Source of the DNA: Glaciecola sp047637355
GTDB taxonomy: Bacteria; Pseudomonadota; Gammaproteobacteria; Enterobacterales; Alteromonadaceae
Length of the DNA: 19,448 nt
Assembly: GCA_047637355.1 (NCBI GenBank)
Contig: JBLIKA010000066.1
Span: 1-19,448 of the forward strand
Direction of reading: 5' to 3'
Shown: piece after piece, positions 1 through 8,045 of the stretch
Layout of the letters: the number at the start of each line of letters is the position of its first letter
Position numbering within the stretch: position 1 is the first letter of the stretch
Position numbers and translations under genes: made by a program
Notes under the pieces: model-generated
Database searches by the model: none
What the model was told of the DNA's origin: nothing
The model's input: the letters and a program-made list of their open reading frames with translations, nothing else

Positions 1-53
1 TGTGTAATCTTTACTATTAACGATCATTTGATACTCATTTAGAATGGAATTCT

Positions 54-2024
54 ATGCAAGAGAATATACCGCAGGATAAAGAGCCTTCAGCCCAAGATAA
101 AGGGCCTTCAGCGCAGGATAAAGAGCCTGTAGCTAATCAATTTCAAGGCGGCTTGCTTAGCAGTAAGCGTTTTCTGCCCTTGTTTATTACGCAGTTTTTC
201 TCAGCATTGAATGATAATGTCTACAAACAGTCAGTATTATTGCTCCTCATATTTCAAGCAACAACGGTAGCCGACGGTGCACTCTATTCCAATTTGGCAG
301 CAGGTCTTTTTATACTGCCGTTCTTTCTATTTTCGGGTATGGCAGGTCAACTAGCCGAGAAGACAGAGAAATCGAAACTCATTCGGATCGTGAAGTTCTG
401 CGAAATGCCCATTATGCTTATTGGTGCTATTTCCATCATGACTCAATTGGTGTGGTTAATGCTTGTAACAGTCTTTTTTATGGGCCTGCAAAGCACATTT
501 TTTGGCCCTTTAAAGTATTCTATTTTACCGCAACATGTCGCCCGAAACGAACTCACCAAGGCCAACGGTTTGGTTGAATCAGGTACCTTCGTAGCTATTT
601 TGTTAGGTACTATATTTGGCACCTACTACATTACCCAAGAAGCGGGTCCTGTATATATCAGCATTGCCATTTTATGCCTAGCGGCGGTTGGTTATATTTG
701 TAGTCGATTTATTCCTACCAGTGCGTCTAACGATCCAAGTTTGCGATTTACTTTCAACATTTTTTCCTCAACAAAAAATGTCTTTCAAGCGCTAAATATG
801 CAAACGGAATCTGTTGGTAAGTCAGTTATTGGAATTAGCTGGTTCTGGCTCATTGGCGCTATTATTCTAACCTCGCTGCCAAACTACGTAAAACACGTTA
901 TGGGCGGCGATGAACTTGTGGTGACCAGTGCCTTGGTCGTATTTTCGCTGAGCATTGCAATTGGGTCTCTGCTTTGTGAAAAGCTCTCGCGCTCAAGAAT
1001 TGAATTAGGTATTGTGCCTTTTGGTGCCATTCTCATCACCTTATTTTTGTATCTATTAAGTCAAGAACCAGCCATTACAGCATATAACGAGCCAACAGCA
1101 GTGCTACTTACATTGAGCCAAGTATTAGACACTGGCGACATGATCTGGCATTTAGTGTGGATGGGAGCAATTGGTATCGCCGCAGGTTTTTATACGGTGC
1201 CGTTATACGCGCTAATTCAGCAGCGTACAACCGAAAACAGCCGCTCTAGAGTTATTGCGGCTAATAATGTCCTGAATGCATTATTCATGGTCGCAAGTGC
1301 TGTTTTAAGTATTGTTACGTTGTCTGTTTTTGAGTGGAGTATTCCTCAATTACTCTTATTAGTTGCTGCTTTAAACTTACTTATTTCAATTTATATTTAT
1401 ACAACAGTACCTGAGTTTTTCCTTCGTTTTGTTATTTATATACTCGCAATTTGTATGTATAGAGTGCGCACCAACGGTGATAAACATATTCCAGAGGAGG
1501 GCGCTGCAGTGATTATTGGTAATCATGTGAGCTTTGTTGATTGGATGTTCATTTTGGCCGCATCTCCAAGGCCCATACGTTTTGTCGTGTTTGCACCCAT
1601 TTACCATTCTCTTGCGTTACATTGGCTGTTTAAAATGGCGAAAGCAATTCCTATTGATGGTGAGAAAGCGAATCCAAAAGCATTCAAAAAGGCCTTTGAT
1701 GACGTTGCTGAAGCGTTAGAGCAAGGCGAACTAGTAGGGATTTTCCCTGAAGGCAAACTATCTGATGACGGCTCTATTGATACATTTCGCCGTGGTATTG
1801 AAAAAATCATTGAGCGTTCGCCCGTGCCAGTTATTCCTCTGCACTTGGGTGGCTTATGGGGTAGCATGTTTAGCCGTAAGACTAAGTGGCGATTGCCACG
1901 CCTTAGATGGTCATTAGTGTCAGTCTCTGTAGGTGAACCTGTGGCCGCACAAAATGTTAAAGCCGACGATTTGCGCGAGCGCGTTACTAAGCTCAAAGAG
2001 CGTTACTCGCCTGACTCCAATTGA
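54..2024 (+). CDS. MFS lysophospholipid transporter fused to PlsC-type acyltransferase
   Basis: This is a two-domain inner-membrane protein of 656 residues. Residues about 35-460 are a polytopic MFS domain resembling LplT, which flips lysophospholipids across the inner membrane. Residues about 480-656 are a glycerophospholipid acyltransferase (PlsC/Aas) domain. Its HX4D catalytic motif is visible as H491-D496 in NHVSFVD, and the substrate-binding FPEG motif lies around E566. The likely job is to import lysophospholipid and re-acylate it at the inner face of the membrane. The larger three-domain fusions (LplT-PlsC-acyl-ACP synthetase, over 1,100 residues) carry a C-terminal AMP-binding domain, which is absent here, so the acyl donor must be activated elsewhere. 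The ATG follows GGA at 46-48 with a 5-base gap. The first 30 residues hold a heptad-length repeat and no domain. The family call is firm; the exact substrate is inferred. Confidence 0.88.
   Translation: MQENIPQDKEPSAQDKGPSAQDKEPVANQFQGGLLSSKRFLPLFITQFFSALNDNVYKQSVLLLLIFQATTVADGALYSNLAAGLFILPFFLFSGMAGQLAEKTEKSKLIRIVKFCEMPIMLIGAISIMTQLVWLMLVTVFFMGLQSTFFGPLKYSILPQHVARNELTKANGLVESGTFVAILLGTIFGTYYITQEAGPVYISIAILCLAAVGYICSRFIPTSASNDPSLRFTFNIFSSTKNVFQALNMQTESVGKSVIGISWFWLIGAIILTSLPNYVKHVMGGDELVVTSALVVFSLSIAIGSLLCEKLSRSRIELGIVPFGAILITLFLYLLSQEPAITAYNEPTAVLLTLSQVLDTGDMIWHLVWMGAIGIAAGFYTVPLYALIQQRTTENSRSRVIAANNVLNALFMVASAVLSIVTLSVFEWSIPQLLLLVAALNLLISIYIYTTVPEFFLRFVIYILAICMYRVRTNGDKHIPEEGAAVIIGNHVSFVDWMFILAASPRPIRFVVFAPIYHSLALHWLFKMAKAIPIDGEKANPKAFKKAFDDVAEALEQGELVGIFPEGKLSDDGSIDTFRRGIEKIIERSPVPVIPLHLGGLWGSMFSRKTKWRLPRLRWSLVSVSVGEPVAAQNVKADDLRERVTKLKERYSPDSN
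72..134 (+). repeat. Three tandem 21-base in-frame repeats encoding QDKEPSA-like heptapeptides
   Basis: Codons 7-27 of the transporter-acyltransferase encode three consecutive copies of a seven-residue unit: QDKEPSA, QDKGPSA and QDKEPVA. The DNA copies differ at a few third positions, so the duplication is not brand new. The segment is hydrophilic and precedes the first membrane helix, so it probably sits in the cytoplasm as a flexible tail. Confidence 0.85.
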
Positions 2025-2152
2025 TGTATAAAATCTGATAAATGTTGATGTCCGGCATTAACTATATAAAAAGTATGGATCGAGAATATGGCAGATAGAT
2101 TAATCATTAAATGCTCTGCTATATTATTATCACTTCATTGAGGGATATAAAA

Positions 2153-3817
2153 ATGAAAACTAAGTATATAGCGATAGCACTGTTATTTTTTTCTTTTGGC
2201 GCAAAGTCGTCGTCAGATTTTAGTCAATTAGAAACTCTGTTTGCTCAATGGCGCACCTTTGAGGTTGCTCCGTTACATAACCTGGCACCTGATTATCGCG
2301 ACCAAACCTTTGAAAAACGTGATAGCAAATGGGCAGATTTCAAAACACAATTATTAGCATTTGATAAGTCACAATGGACAGTTGCCCAGCAGGTTGATTG
2401 GTTTGTGATGCTCGCAGAACTTAATGGCTATGAATTTAATAAGAAGGTATTGAAGCCTTGGCAAAGAGATCCTGCGTTTTATAAGCAGGTGTGGACATAC
2501 AAAAGTGATGTTCCAGCACATGAAGGACCAAGTCCTCATTATCTCACTGAGCTTTGGAGCTACTCATTCCCAATTAGTGCAAGCGAACAGAGTAGGTTAA
2601 CGAATGACTTGTCTCGAATAAAACCGTTTCATATCCAAGCTAAAGAGAATTTAACAGGGAACGCCAGAGAACTATGGATAGCAGGTATTCGTGACATTCA
2701 GAAGCAGCAACAGAACTTAATCGACATTACGGGAAAAATAGAAACAACTAAAAATGCAACGCTAATAAAAACACACCAACAAGCGATACAATCTACGGGG
2801 CAATTTGTGCAGTGGTTGCAACAGCAAAGCGCAAGCAAAACTGGGCCTTCAGGGCTTGGAATTGAGCAATATAGTTGGTATCAAAAACACGTGCATTTAC
2901 TGTCTATGACATGGCAGGACGAAGAAAGGTTACTGCGTCGAGAACTCGACAGAGCTTGGTCGTCATTAAAGTTAGAAGAACAACGCAATATAGGATTGCC
3001 AGCATTAGTATCGGTTAAAAATGCAGAAGAATATAACTTGTTGGCCGAACGGTCGGCTGAATTTTTTCTTACTTTTTTGGATGAAAAGAATATTGTAACT
3101 GTTGCTGACTATTTTAAACCAGCGCTTTATGAAAGACTGGGTAAGTTTGAACCAGAAGCAACTCGTCACTTCTTTCACATCGGTGCTCACCTTGATCCTA
3201 CGCCTTTATATTCGCATTTTTACCATTGGTTCGAGCTGGCGATAATGGAGAATGATCCCAACCCCAGAAGCATTAGAAAGAATGCACTTTTGTATAATAT
3301 TTTTGATAGTCGTAACGAAGGCACTGCCACGGCGGTTGAAGAAATATTTATGCATGCGGGTTTGTATGATCATAATCCACGAGCCCGAGAAATTGTTTGG
3401 ATTATGCTTGCTCAAAGGGCCGCAAGAGGTCTTGGATCTCTGTACGCCCATGCAAACCAAATGACGATGGAACAAGCCGGTGAAATTCATATGAATTACA
3501 CGCCCAGAGGATGGATGAAGACAGAACCTGATTTACTCATCTTTGAGCAGCATCTTTATTTACGTCAACCTGGTTATGGGACCAGTTATGTTACGGGCAA
3601 AGCTTTACTAGATAGTGCGATAGCGCAAAAAGCCAAACTTGATGAAGAGCAGGGCCGAACTTTCGTTCTGAAATCATTCTTTGATCAACTAAATAGCATC
3701 GGCGGTGTTCCTATCACGTTGGGAACTTGGGAGATGACCGGCAATAAACCTGCTTTTCTCAATGAGGTTGAGGAAGTGGCAAAAGGGAAATATAATAAAG
3801 CCCCAGTTATAGACTAA
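2153..3817 (+). CDS. Exported DUF885-like protein with degenerate metal-binding motif
   Basis: The protein has 554 residues from the ATG at 2153. That start is preferred over the in-frame ATG at 2111 because it directly begins a signal peptide (MKTKYIAIALLFFSFGAKSS) and follows a GAGGG ribosome binding site. The C-terminal half matches the layout of DUF885 proteins, a family related to M3/M32-like zinc carboxypeptidases. An EGTATAVEE segment near E389 corresponds to the family EGWA motif, and a YLRQPGYGTSYVTG segment matches the family PGQ..Y..G segment. Where DUF885 enzymes carry HExxPGH, this protein reads YHWFELA around H358, so the zinc-binding HExxH is not visible. It may be a non-catalytic relative or a distinct subfamily. 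It is probably periplasmic. It stands alone, convergent to the lipoprotein operon. Confidence 0.6.
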   Translation: MKTKYIAIALLFFSFGAKSSSDFSQLETLFAQWRTFEVAPLHNLAPDYRDQTFEKRDSKWADFKTQLLAFDKSQWTVAQQVDWFVMLAELNGYEFNKKVLKPWQRDPAFYKQVWTYKSDVPAHEGPSPHYLTELWSYSFPISASEQSRLTNDLSRIKPFHIQAKENLTGNARELWIAGIRDIQKQQQNLIDITGKIETTKNATLIKTHQQAIQSTGQFVQWLQQQSASKTGPSGLGIEQYSWYQKHVHLLSMTWQDEERLLRRELDRAWSSLKLEEQRNIGLPALVSVKNAEEYNLLAERSAEFFLTFLDEKNIVTVADYFKPALYERLGKFEPEATRHFFHIGAHLDPTPLYSHFYHWFELAIMENDPNPRSIRKNALLYNIFDSRNEGTATAVEEIFMHAGLYDHNPRAREIVWIMLAQRAARGLGSLYAHANQMTMEQAGEIHMNYTPRGWMKTEPDLLIFEQHLYLRQPGYGTSYVTGKALLDSAIAQKAKLDEEQGRTFVLKSFFDQLNSIGGVPITLGTWEMTGNKPAFLNEVEEVAKGKYNKAPVID

Positions 3818-3827
3818 ACTTGGGGCT
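3799..3827. terminator. Hairpin overlapping the DUF885-like stop codon, between convergent genes
   Basis: AGCCCCAGTT pairs with AACTTGGGGCT (one bulged T), giving a GC-rich stem of about 10 base pairs with a loop of about 8 bases that contains the stop codon. The T-rich flanks are weak in both directions. Lying between two convergent genes, it may act bidirectionally. Confidence 0.5.
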
Positions 3828-3926
3828 ATATTCTCAATTTTAAGCATAGTCAACTGGGTTTAATACAATCGACGTTCAGCTAAATTAAAATTTAAACTAG
3901 AAATTTAACTTGCATTTCTATGGCCC

Positions 3927-4628
3927 TTAATTACTGGCGTTAACAACGTTCGCTTTGTTTTTATTAACGGCCTGTGCTTTTTGATCGGTTCCTGTTTTTT
4001 CATGATATCCACCAAAGGGAATAGTAGAAAGCGCAGTGTAGTTGACTCTTTTCGCTAATGGCACGTAATCAGTGAATGCTGTATTGATTGCCGTTGAAAT
4101 AATAGCACCAATTATACCGCCACCAGAGTCACCACCGGTATCGACAACAATAGTATCGGCATATTGCCAAAGTACTTCTTTGTTCGTAGTTGAAACCAAT
4201 TCATATGATATCCCTACCGTAACATTGCCTCCAATCACAAAATAAGAGGTATCCCACTGATTAATGTTCACAAACAGAACAGCATCAGCACCGTACATAG
4301 TTTTAAATAAACCGGTATCGACGTTAGTTAGCTGTGCACCATCTACAATGCCTTGCTCTTGAATCAGTCTATTGGTTACTTCGATAGGCAGGACGTAATA
4401 GCCCATGCGAGTAAGAGGCTCAGCGACAGTGGTTGCATAATATTCAGTTGCTTCAGCAGCCGTTGTATTGTTTACAGCGGGTACCACTAAGATAGCAACC
4501 GGCTTAGCTTGATACATTTTCGGAAATGCCTCCTCTTTAGAAATAAAGGAGGTTGCACAGCCACTTAGGCCCACAGCCAAAACGGCTAGCAAAGAAACTC
4601 GTTTTACTCTGTTCAGTATAGTAGTCAT
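3927..4628 (-). CDS. DUF799 (GNA1162-like) outer-membrane lipoprotein
   Basis: This is a 233-residue lipoprotein with a signal peptide ending in a clean lipobox, LSGC, with the lipidated Cys at residue 24. The body matches the DUF799 family (Neisseria GNA1162 type): an AKPVAILVVPAVNNTT strand near the start, a GADAVLFVNINQW segment, and a glycine-rich hydrophobic stretch near residue 165. The family fold is related to assembly and transport lipoproteins, but no biochemical function is established. It is the last gene of a four-lipoprotein run. It follows the DUF4810 gene by 3 bases with a GGGG ribosome binding site inside that gene's end, so the two are surely co-transcribed. The C-terminal tail (about 25 residues rich in K, N and A) is low complexity. 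Confidence 0.85.
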   Translation of the reverse strand: MTTILNRVKRVSLLAVLAVGLSGCATSFISKEEAFPKMYQAKPVAILVVPAVNNTTAAEATEYYATTVAEPLTRMGYYVLPIEVTNRLIQEQGIVDGAQLTNVDTGLFKTMYGADAVLFVNINQWDTSYFVIGGNVTVGISYELVSTTNKEVLWQYADTIVVDTGGDSGGGIIGAIISTAINTAFTDYVPLAKRVNYTALSTIPFGGYHEKTGTDQKAQAVNKNKANVVNASN

Positions 4629-4631
4629 TTC

Positions 4632-4979
4632 TTAAGCCCCATTTCTTTTTTTCAATTCTAGCACGAGTGTTCTTGACTCAGGGTATAGTGACAACTCTCT
4701 ATCCAATAGTGAATTAGCACTTTCAGGGCTGCCGCTTTCAATTTTCATGATTGCTAATTCGATCAACACACCAGGAGGAACGCGAATACCTTTCTTATCG
4801 CTAGTCGCAATAATGTCATTCAGCGATTTAACATGCTGCTGACGTGATTTGTCACCAGGTTCTTTTTTGTAGTTATACAAAGTGTCAGAATAACTGCCCC
4901 AATACAGACCACCTTGAGTGGTGTTGCATGCAGCTAATAAAACCACAGCGCTAATGATTATTAGTCCTTTAATTTTCAT
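4632..4979 (-). CDS. DUF4810 lipoprotein
   Basis: This is a small lipoprotein of 115 residues with signal sequence and lipobox LAAC (Cys18). The segment LYWGSYSDTLYNYKKEP is typical of DUF4810, which accompanies CsgG-like and DUF799 lipoproteins in Neisseria and many gammaproteobacteria. The rest looks helical, with a TPR-like flavour (SPESANSLLDREL...). Its start overlaps the stop of the upstream small lipoprotein gene by 4 bases (ATGA), which indicates translational coupling. It probably forms part of an envelope complex with its three neighbours; no enzymatic role is suggested. Confidence 0.85.
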   Translation of the reverse strand: MKIKGLIIISAVVLLAACNTTQGGLYWGSYSDTLYNYKKEPGDKSRQQHVKSLNDIIATSDKKGIRVPPGVLIELAIMKIESGSPESANSLLDRELSLYPESRTLVLELKKRNGA

Positions 4980-5317
4980 TTTACATTTACCTCAATTGAA
5001 TTTCCGTTGGTCACATATAGTTTTCGATTTACCACTAATGTTCCATTTTTATATACTTTTATAGTGTTAGTGCCCGCTGTGACTTCAAATTTGGCTACTT
5101 TATTACCATCTAGTGTAAAAGTCTCAATGTTGTCTGACAGCGTGATAGGTGAGTTTGTATTGATTTGCAGTGACGCATCTTCAAAATTACCAGTCAGTAA
5201 TACGAATGCTTTGGTGTCATCAACTTGAGTCACTGACTCATATGAGGATGAACACCCGAGTATTAAGAAACTAAACAATACAAAAATAAGCCCTTTTAAC
5301 GAGTTTGATTTACTCAT
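4976..5317 (-). CDS. Small lipoprotein of unknown family, inside the CsgG/DUF4810/DUF799 operon
   Basis: I do not recognise this 113-residue protein as a named family. It has a signal peptide with lipobox ILGC (Cys22). The mature part looks all-beta, with alternating hydrophobic residues and a repeated turn pattern (GNKVAKFEVTAGTNTIKVYKNG), reminiscent of PEGA-like or carboxypeptidase-regulatory beta modules. It lies 3 bases after the CsgG-like gene and overlaps the DUF4810 gene by 4 bases, so it is clearly an integral operon member. The ATG is supported by the AAGGAGTAAG sequence just upstream on the minus strand, within the end of the preceding gene. Confidence 0.75.
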   Translation of the reverse strand: MSKSNSLKGLIFVLFSFLILGCSSSYESVTQVDDTKAFVLLTGNFEDASLQINTNSPITLSDNIETFTLDGNKVAKFEVTAGTNTIKVYKNGTLVVNRKLYVTNGNSIEVNVK

Positions 5318-5320
5318 TTC

Positions 5321-6286
5321 TTACTCCTTTTCCATAACAACTAATTGAGCTAAATCTGTTTGTGCAGGCAACTGTGTATCGAGTGAAACAATCGATATTT
5401 CGTTGTTGCCAGTGCCACTTAACAGAGCGACTGTTGCTGTTGCAATCTTCTTACCGGCCAATTCGATCATAAACCCAGTTTGTGGATTTTTAATCTTTTT
5501 ACCTTTTTGTAAAATCGTAAACTCATCGCCGGTAGCGATGCCTTGCGAGGCGCCTCCGGTCATTATATATTGACCGTCTTGCTCAGCGATCAAATAGGCT
5601 TTCCAAGGTGAGTTCAGCAAGTTTTCCATTAAGTCGCTGACTACTTTTGAAATAGCGGCAGAAATAGCTTTGTCGTTCAATGTGGAATCAAACGCAGCTC
5701 GCTCGCCAACACCGAGTGTTGTATTCGCTTCAGCGCGTGCCTCGCCACTACCTTCCTCAGAAAAAACGATTTGCCCCGTAGTTGTGTCAATTAGCCTGAC
5801 GTTAACCGTCGCGATTGCTTGTTGAATTTTGTTACGACTAAATATGCCAGTCTCACTGGTCGTTTTACGACCAAACTCACTAATTGAACCTACAATAAGA
5901 AAATCTGCACCAACTATTTGTGATGTGACGCCTTCAAGAGCCTGTTCACTTTTGACTTTATCGAGGTCGTCCCTCTCAAGCATGATGAATTGACCTGAAT
6001 TGCTTAGGCGAGCGCTCAATATATCAGCCGCTTGCTTACCAATATTGTCGAAGCTTTTATCGACAAAAATGCTGTTGCTATTTTTTGTTTCATCGGTAAA
6101 TCGTGCGATAGCTACTTTTCGCTTTAACCCCATCGCGGGCGCTTCTGCAATGGTTGGGCTAATGGCAGCTTGATTGTTTTGACTTGCATTAACGGTTTGC
6201 TTAGTAGAAGAGGTGCAACCAGAAGTAAGCACCAAACCCAAAGCAATAATTAAAGAGAATTTTGTTTTGTTGACATGAATTTTCAT
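5321..6286 (-). CDS. CsgG/HfaB-family lipoprotein
   Basis: This is a 321-residue lipoprotein with the lipid Cys at residue 24 (TSGC; the T at -3 is slightly unusual). From about residue 55 it shows the CsgG-type fold: RKVAIARFTDET, then GKQAADILSARLSNSGQFIMLERDDLDKV, then ADFLIVGSISEFG. A DTTTGQIVFSEEGSGEA strand follows. The family includes the curli secretion pore CsgG and holdfast anchor HfaB. The C-terminal 90 residues (TGDEFTILQKGKKIKNPQTG) form an extra beta domain common in non-curli CsgG relatives. There are no curlin (csgA/B) or csgE/F genes here, so I give no csgG symbol. It heads the four-lipoprotein operon. The ATG follows AAGGAT on the minus strand, 7 bases upstream. Confidence 0.85.
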   Translation of the reverse strand: MKIHVNKTKFSLIIALGLVLTSGCTSSTKQTVNASQNNQAAISPTIAEAPAMGLKRKVAIARFTDETKNSNSIFVDKSFDNIGKQAADILSARLSNSGQFIMLERDDLDKVKSEQALEGVTSQIVGADFLIVGSISEFGRKTTSETGIFSRNKIQQAIATVNVRLIDTTTGQIVFSEEGSGEARAEANTTLGVGERAAFDSTLNDKAISAAISKVVSDLMENLLNSPWKAYLIAEQDGQYIMTGGASQGIATGDEFTILQKGKKIKNPQTGFMIELAGKKIATATVALLSGTGNNEISIVSLDTQLPAQTDLAQLVVMEKE

Positions 6287-6374
6287 TTATATCCTTATAA
6301 AGCTAAAATTTTTACGTAATGAATATAGTAAATAAATAATTCGATTACTAGGTTATTAAGATAAATATTAATTT

Positions 6375-6393
6375 ATTCATCAGATTGATGAAT
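6375..6393. other. Perfect 19-base dyad ATTCATCA-GAT-TGATGAAT
   Basis: An uninterrupted 8-base-pair inverted repeat with a 3-base centre lies between the end of the TAP-like hydrolase and the start of the CsgG-like gene, about 90 bases upstream of that start. It is AT-rich and lacks a T tract, so it is a poor terminator. It could be an operator for the lipoprotein operon or a weak hairpin after the hydrolase. Confidence 0.45.
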
Positions 6394-6398
6394 GAAAA

Positions 6399-8045
6399 TC
6401 ACCCACCATTTACCGCGCAATCATTATTAATAGTTTGTTCTGGGTCGTTTAAAAACGATGCCATAACGGCTTCTACACATTTATCGTCGTATACTAAATT
6501 ATGCGCTTTAAAGGGCCAAATTCGCAGGTGTTGGGTTTTGTTTCGCAGCGGCAGCTTTGCATGGAAATCGACAGCCCATATGGCTGGTGTAAATGGGTCG
6601 AGGTCGCCGGCAAGTATCAATATAGGTATAGTCAATTGACTGTGGTCGAAGTTTTTCATGTTTCTAATAGCGGGCCTTATATTCCAAATTTTACAAAGCT
6701 GACGGTCAAGAAGAATGGCAGGCAAGTCGTCCCAATAAGTCGACTTATACTTTTTCGCATTTTCGATAGCGAGTTCAAAATTCGAAAAAGGAATTTCTTC
6801 GTAACAAGCGTAACTTGAATATGCTCCTTCTGAAAACCAAGTATAGTTTTGAATGTCGATAGTCTCACTAATCAACTTACTCAGTGATGTATAATCGTTA
6901 TTGAGGGCATCTTTAACCGTCTGCGGAAAGGCCAGAATAGCGTCACTATCATAGCTGCTATTGAATAGGGCGTACGCCACTAACTCAGGGGATATCTTTA
7001 ATGTCTTTTGGCCAATAGTCCAGTTTTCATCATCATACTCAAGGTTTAGCGTGGGTGGATTTTGTTTTATTTCCGCCATAAAACGCTCAAATAACGTCAC
7101 GGATGCTTGTCCGTTTTCAAGCCGACACGCTGGGTCCGCATCACATAATATAAACGGCTGAGTAAAAACTCTTGCGCTGTGTTCTGGCATATCAGCATAT
7201 GAATCTACTTCAAATGGGTAGATGCTGTCGAGAATCAGCGAGGCAGTTTGCTGGGGGTATTGCTGAGCATAACGCAAAGCTATTCGCGTTCCGTGGGAAA
7301 TTCCCAGCAAGTGCCACTTTTTAAACCCCAGTAATTCCCGCAAGGTATCAATATCTTTGATCGCATAATCGGTGTTATAAAAATTAGCATCCACACCCAA
7401 CGACTTCTTTCTACTAGCGCAGCGAGTAAGTGTGTTGGTAAGCTTTTTATTATCAACTTTGTATGGGTGTGTGGTTAAGAACTCAATTTCCAGATCAGTT
7501 ATCGCCGGGCAATCTAAGTTTGCCATAGACAAACCTGAGCCGCGCATTTCCATCAATATCAAAGGACGGCCATTTTGTAATGTGCTCATTTCAATGCCGG
7601 AATAATACATGGACGGGTCGCCATCAAACTCATCCATGATATATATCGAACTGCCTGGGCCTCCTCCACCGGTGATTATGACGGGATCGCCGGTAACTTC
7701 GCCTGCAGGCTGAAAAATTATAATAGGAATAGTCACGACGCGAGTATTACTTTTTGTTGATTGCAGATCACTCGGCTCTTCTTTAACAAATAGCGTTCCG
7801 CAGTCTGCATGATACTTATCAAACTCTTGCGTAAATGCACAGGAGCTTACTTCTACTCTTGGCAGTACCTGCTTTTTAGCTTTTATGCTTACAGGGTCAT
7901 TTAATGGCGCAACTTTTTCAATGGGTTGTACCGCTGCAGGAACGTCATCGTCTTGTGCGTAAATACTGGCATGGAACCCTATCAGAAAAATAATACACAG
8001 AGTGATAACACCCTTGTTATGCTCGATAGAAAAGTTAGTGATAAT
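6399..8045 (-). CDS. Secreted TAP-type alpha/beta hydrolase (peptidase-like), start codon probably ATT
   Basis: This resembles prolyl/tripeptidyl aminopeptidase-type alpha/beta hydrolases, serine enzymes that remove N-terminal residues from peptides. It shows the oxyanion motif GGGGPGSS, the nucleophile elbow GISHG (serine codon 7296-7298), the acid segment AGDLDPFTP and the histidine in FKAHN. Paired cysteines in the pre-domain (SSCAFTQEF...ADCGTLFV) are also typical. A GTG at 7734-7736 would give 445 residues but cuts off the family's first strand and the signal peptide. The same frame stays open to 8108 and encodes a signal peptide (KGVITLCIIFLIGFHASIYA then QDDD), yet contains no ATG, GTG or TTG there. 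An ATT at 8043-8045 lies 7 bases after GGAGA and yields 548 residues. The upstream stop is at 8109-8111. Function is sure at superfamily level only. Confidence 0.8.
   Translation of the reverse strand: MITNFSIEHNKGVITLCIIFLIGFHASIYAQDDDVPAAVQPIEKVAPLNDPVSIKAKKQVLPRVEVSSCAFTQEFDKYHADCGTLFVKEEPSDLQSTKSNTRVVTIPIIIFQPAGEVTGDPVIITGGGGPGSSIYIMDEFDGDPSMYYSGIEMSTLQNGRPLILMEMRGSGLSMANLDCPAITDLEIEFLTTHPYKVDNKKLTNTLTRCASRKKSLGVDANFYNTDYAIKDIDTLRELLGFKKWHLLGISHGTRIALRYAQQYPQQTASLILDSIYPFEVDSYADMPEHSARVFTQPFILCDADPACRLENGQASVTLFERFMAEIKQNPPTLNLEYDDENWTIGQKTLKISPELVAYALFNSSYDSDAILAFPQTVKDALNNDYTSLSKLISETIDIQNYTWFSEGAYSSYACYEEIPFSNFELAIENAKKYKSTYWDDLPAILLDRQLCKIWNIRPAIRNMKNFDHSQLTIPILILAGDLDPFTPAIWAVDFHAKLPLRNKTQHLRIWPFKAHNLVYDDKCVEAVMASFLNDPEQTINNDCAVNGG

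Noticed and set aside
1601..1996. 131-residue minus-strand open frame inside the transporter-acyltransferase
   Set aside because: It is antisense to the well-supported PlsC domain, with no ribosome binding site or recognisable protein features.
3206..3490. 94-residue minus-strand open frame inside the DUF885-like gene
   Set aside because: It is an antisense shadow of a conserved coding region.
5321..6286. Naming the gene csgG and proposing a curli system
   Set aside because: There are no csgA, B, D, E or F genes nearby. The neighbours DUF4810 and DUF799 define a different conserved locus.
6501..6818. 105-residue plus-strand open frame across the hydrolase 3' part
   Set aside because: It is antisense to the catalytic Asp/His region of a clear gene and has no family resemblance.
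6399..7736. Hydrolase annotated from the GTG at 7736 (445 residues)
   Set aside because: Upstream in-frame sequence encodes a signal peptide and the conserved Cys-containing family pre-domain, so this start truncates the protein.
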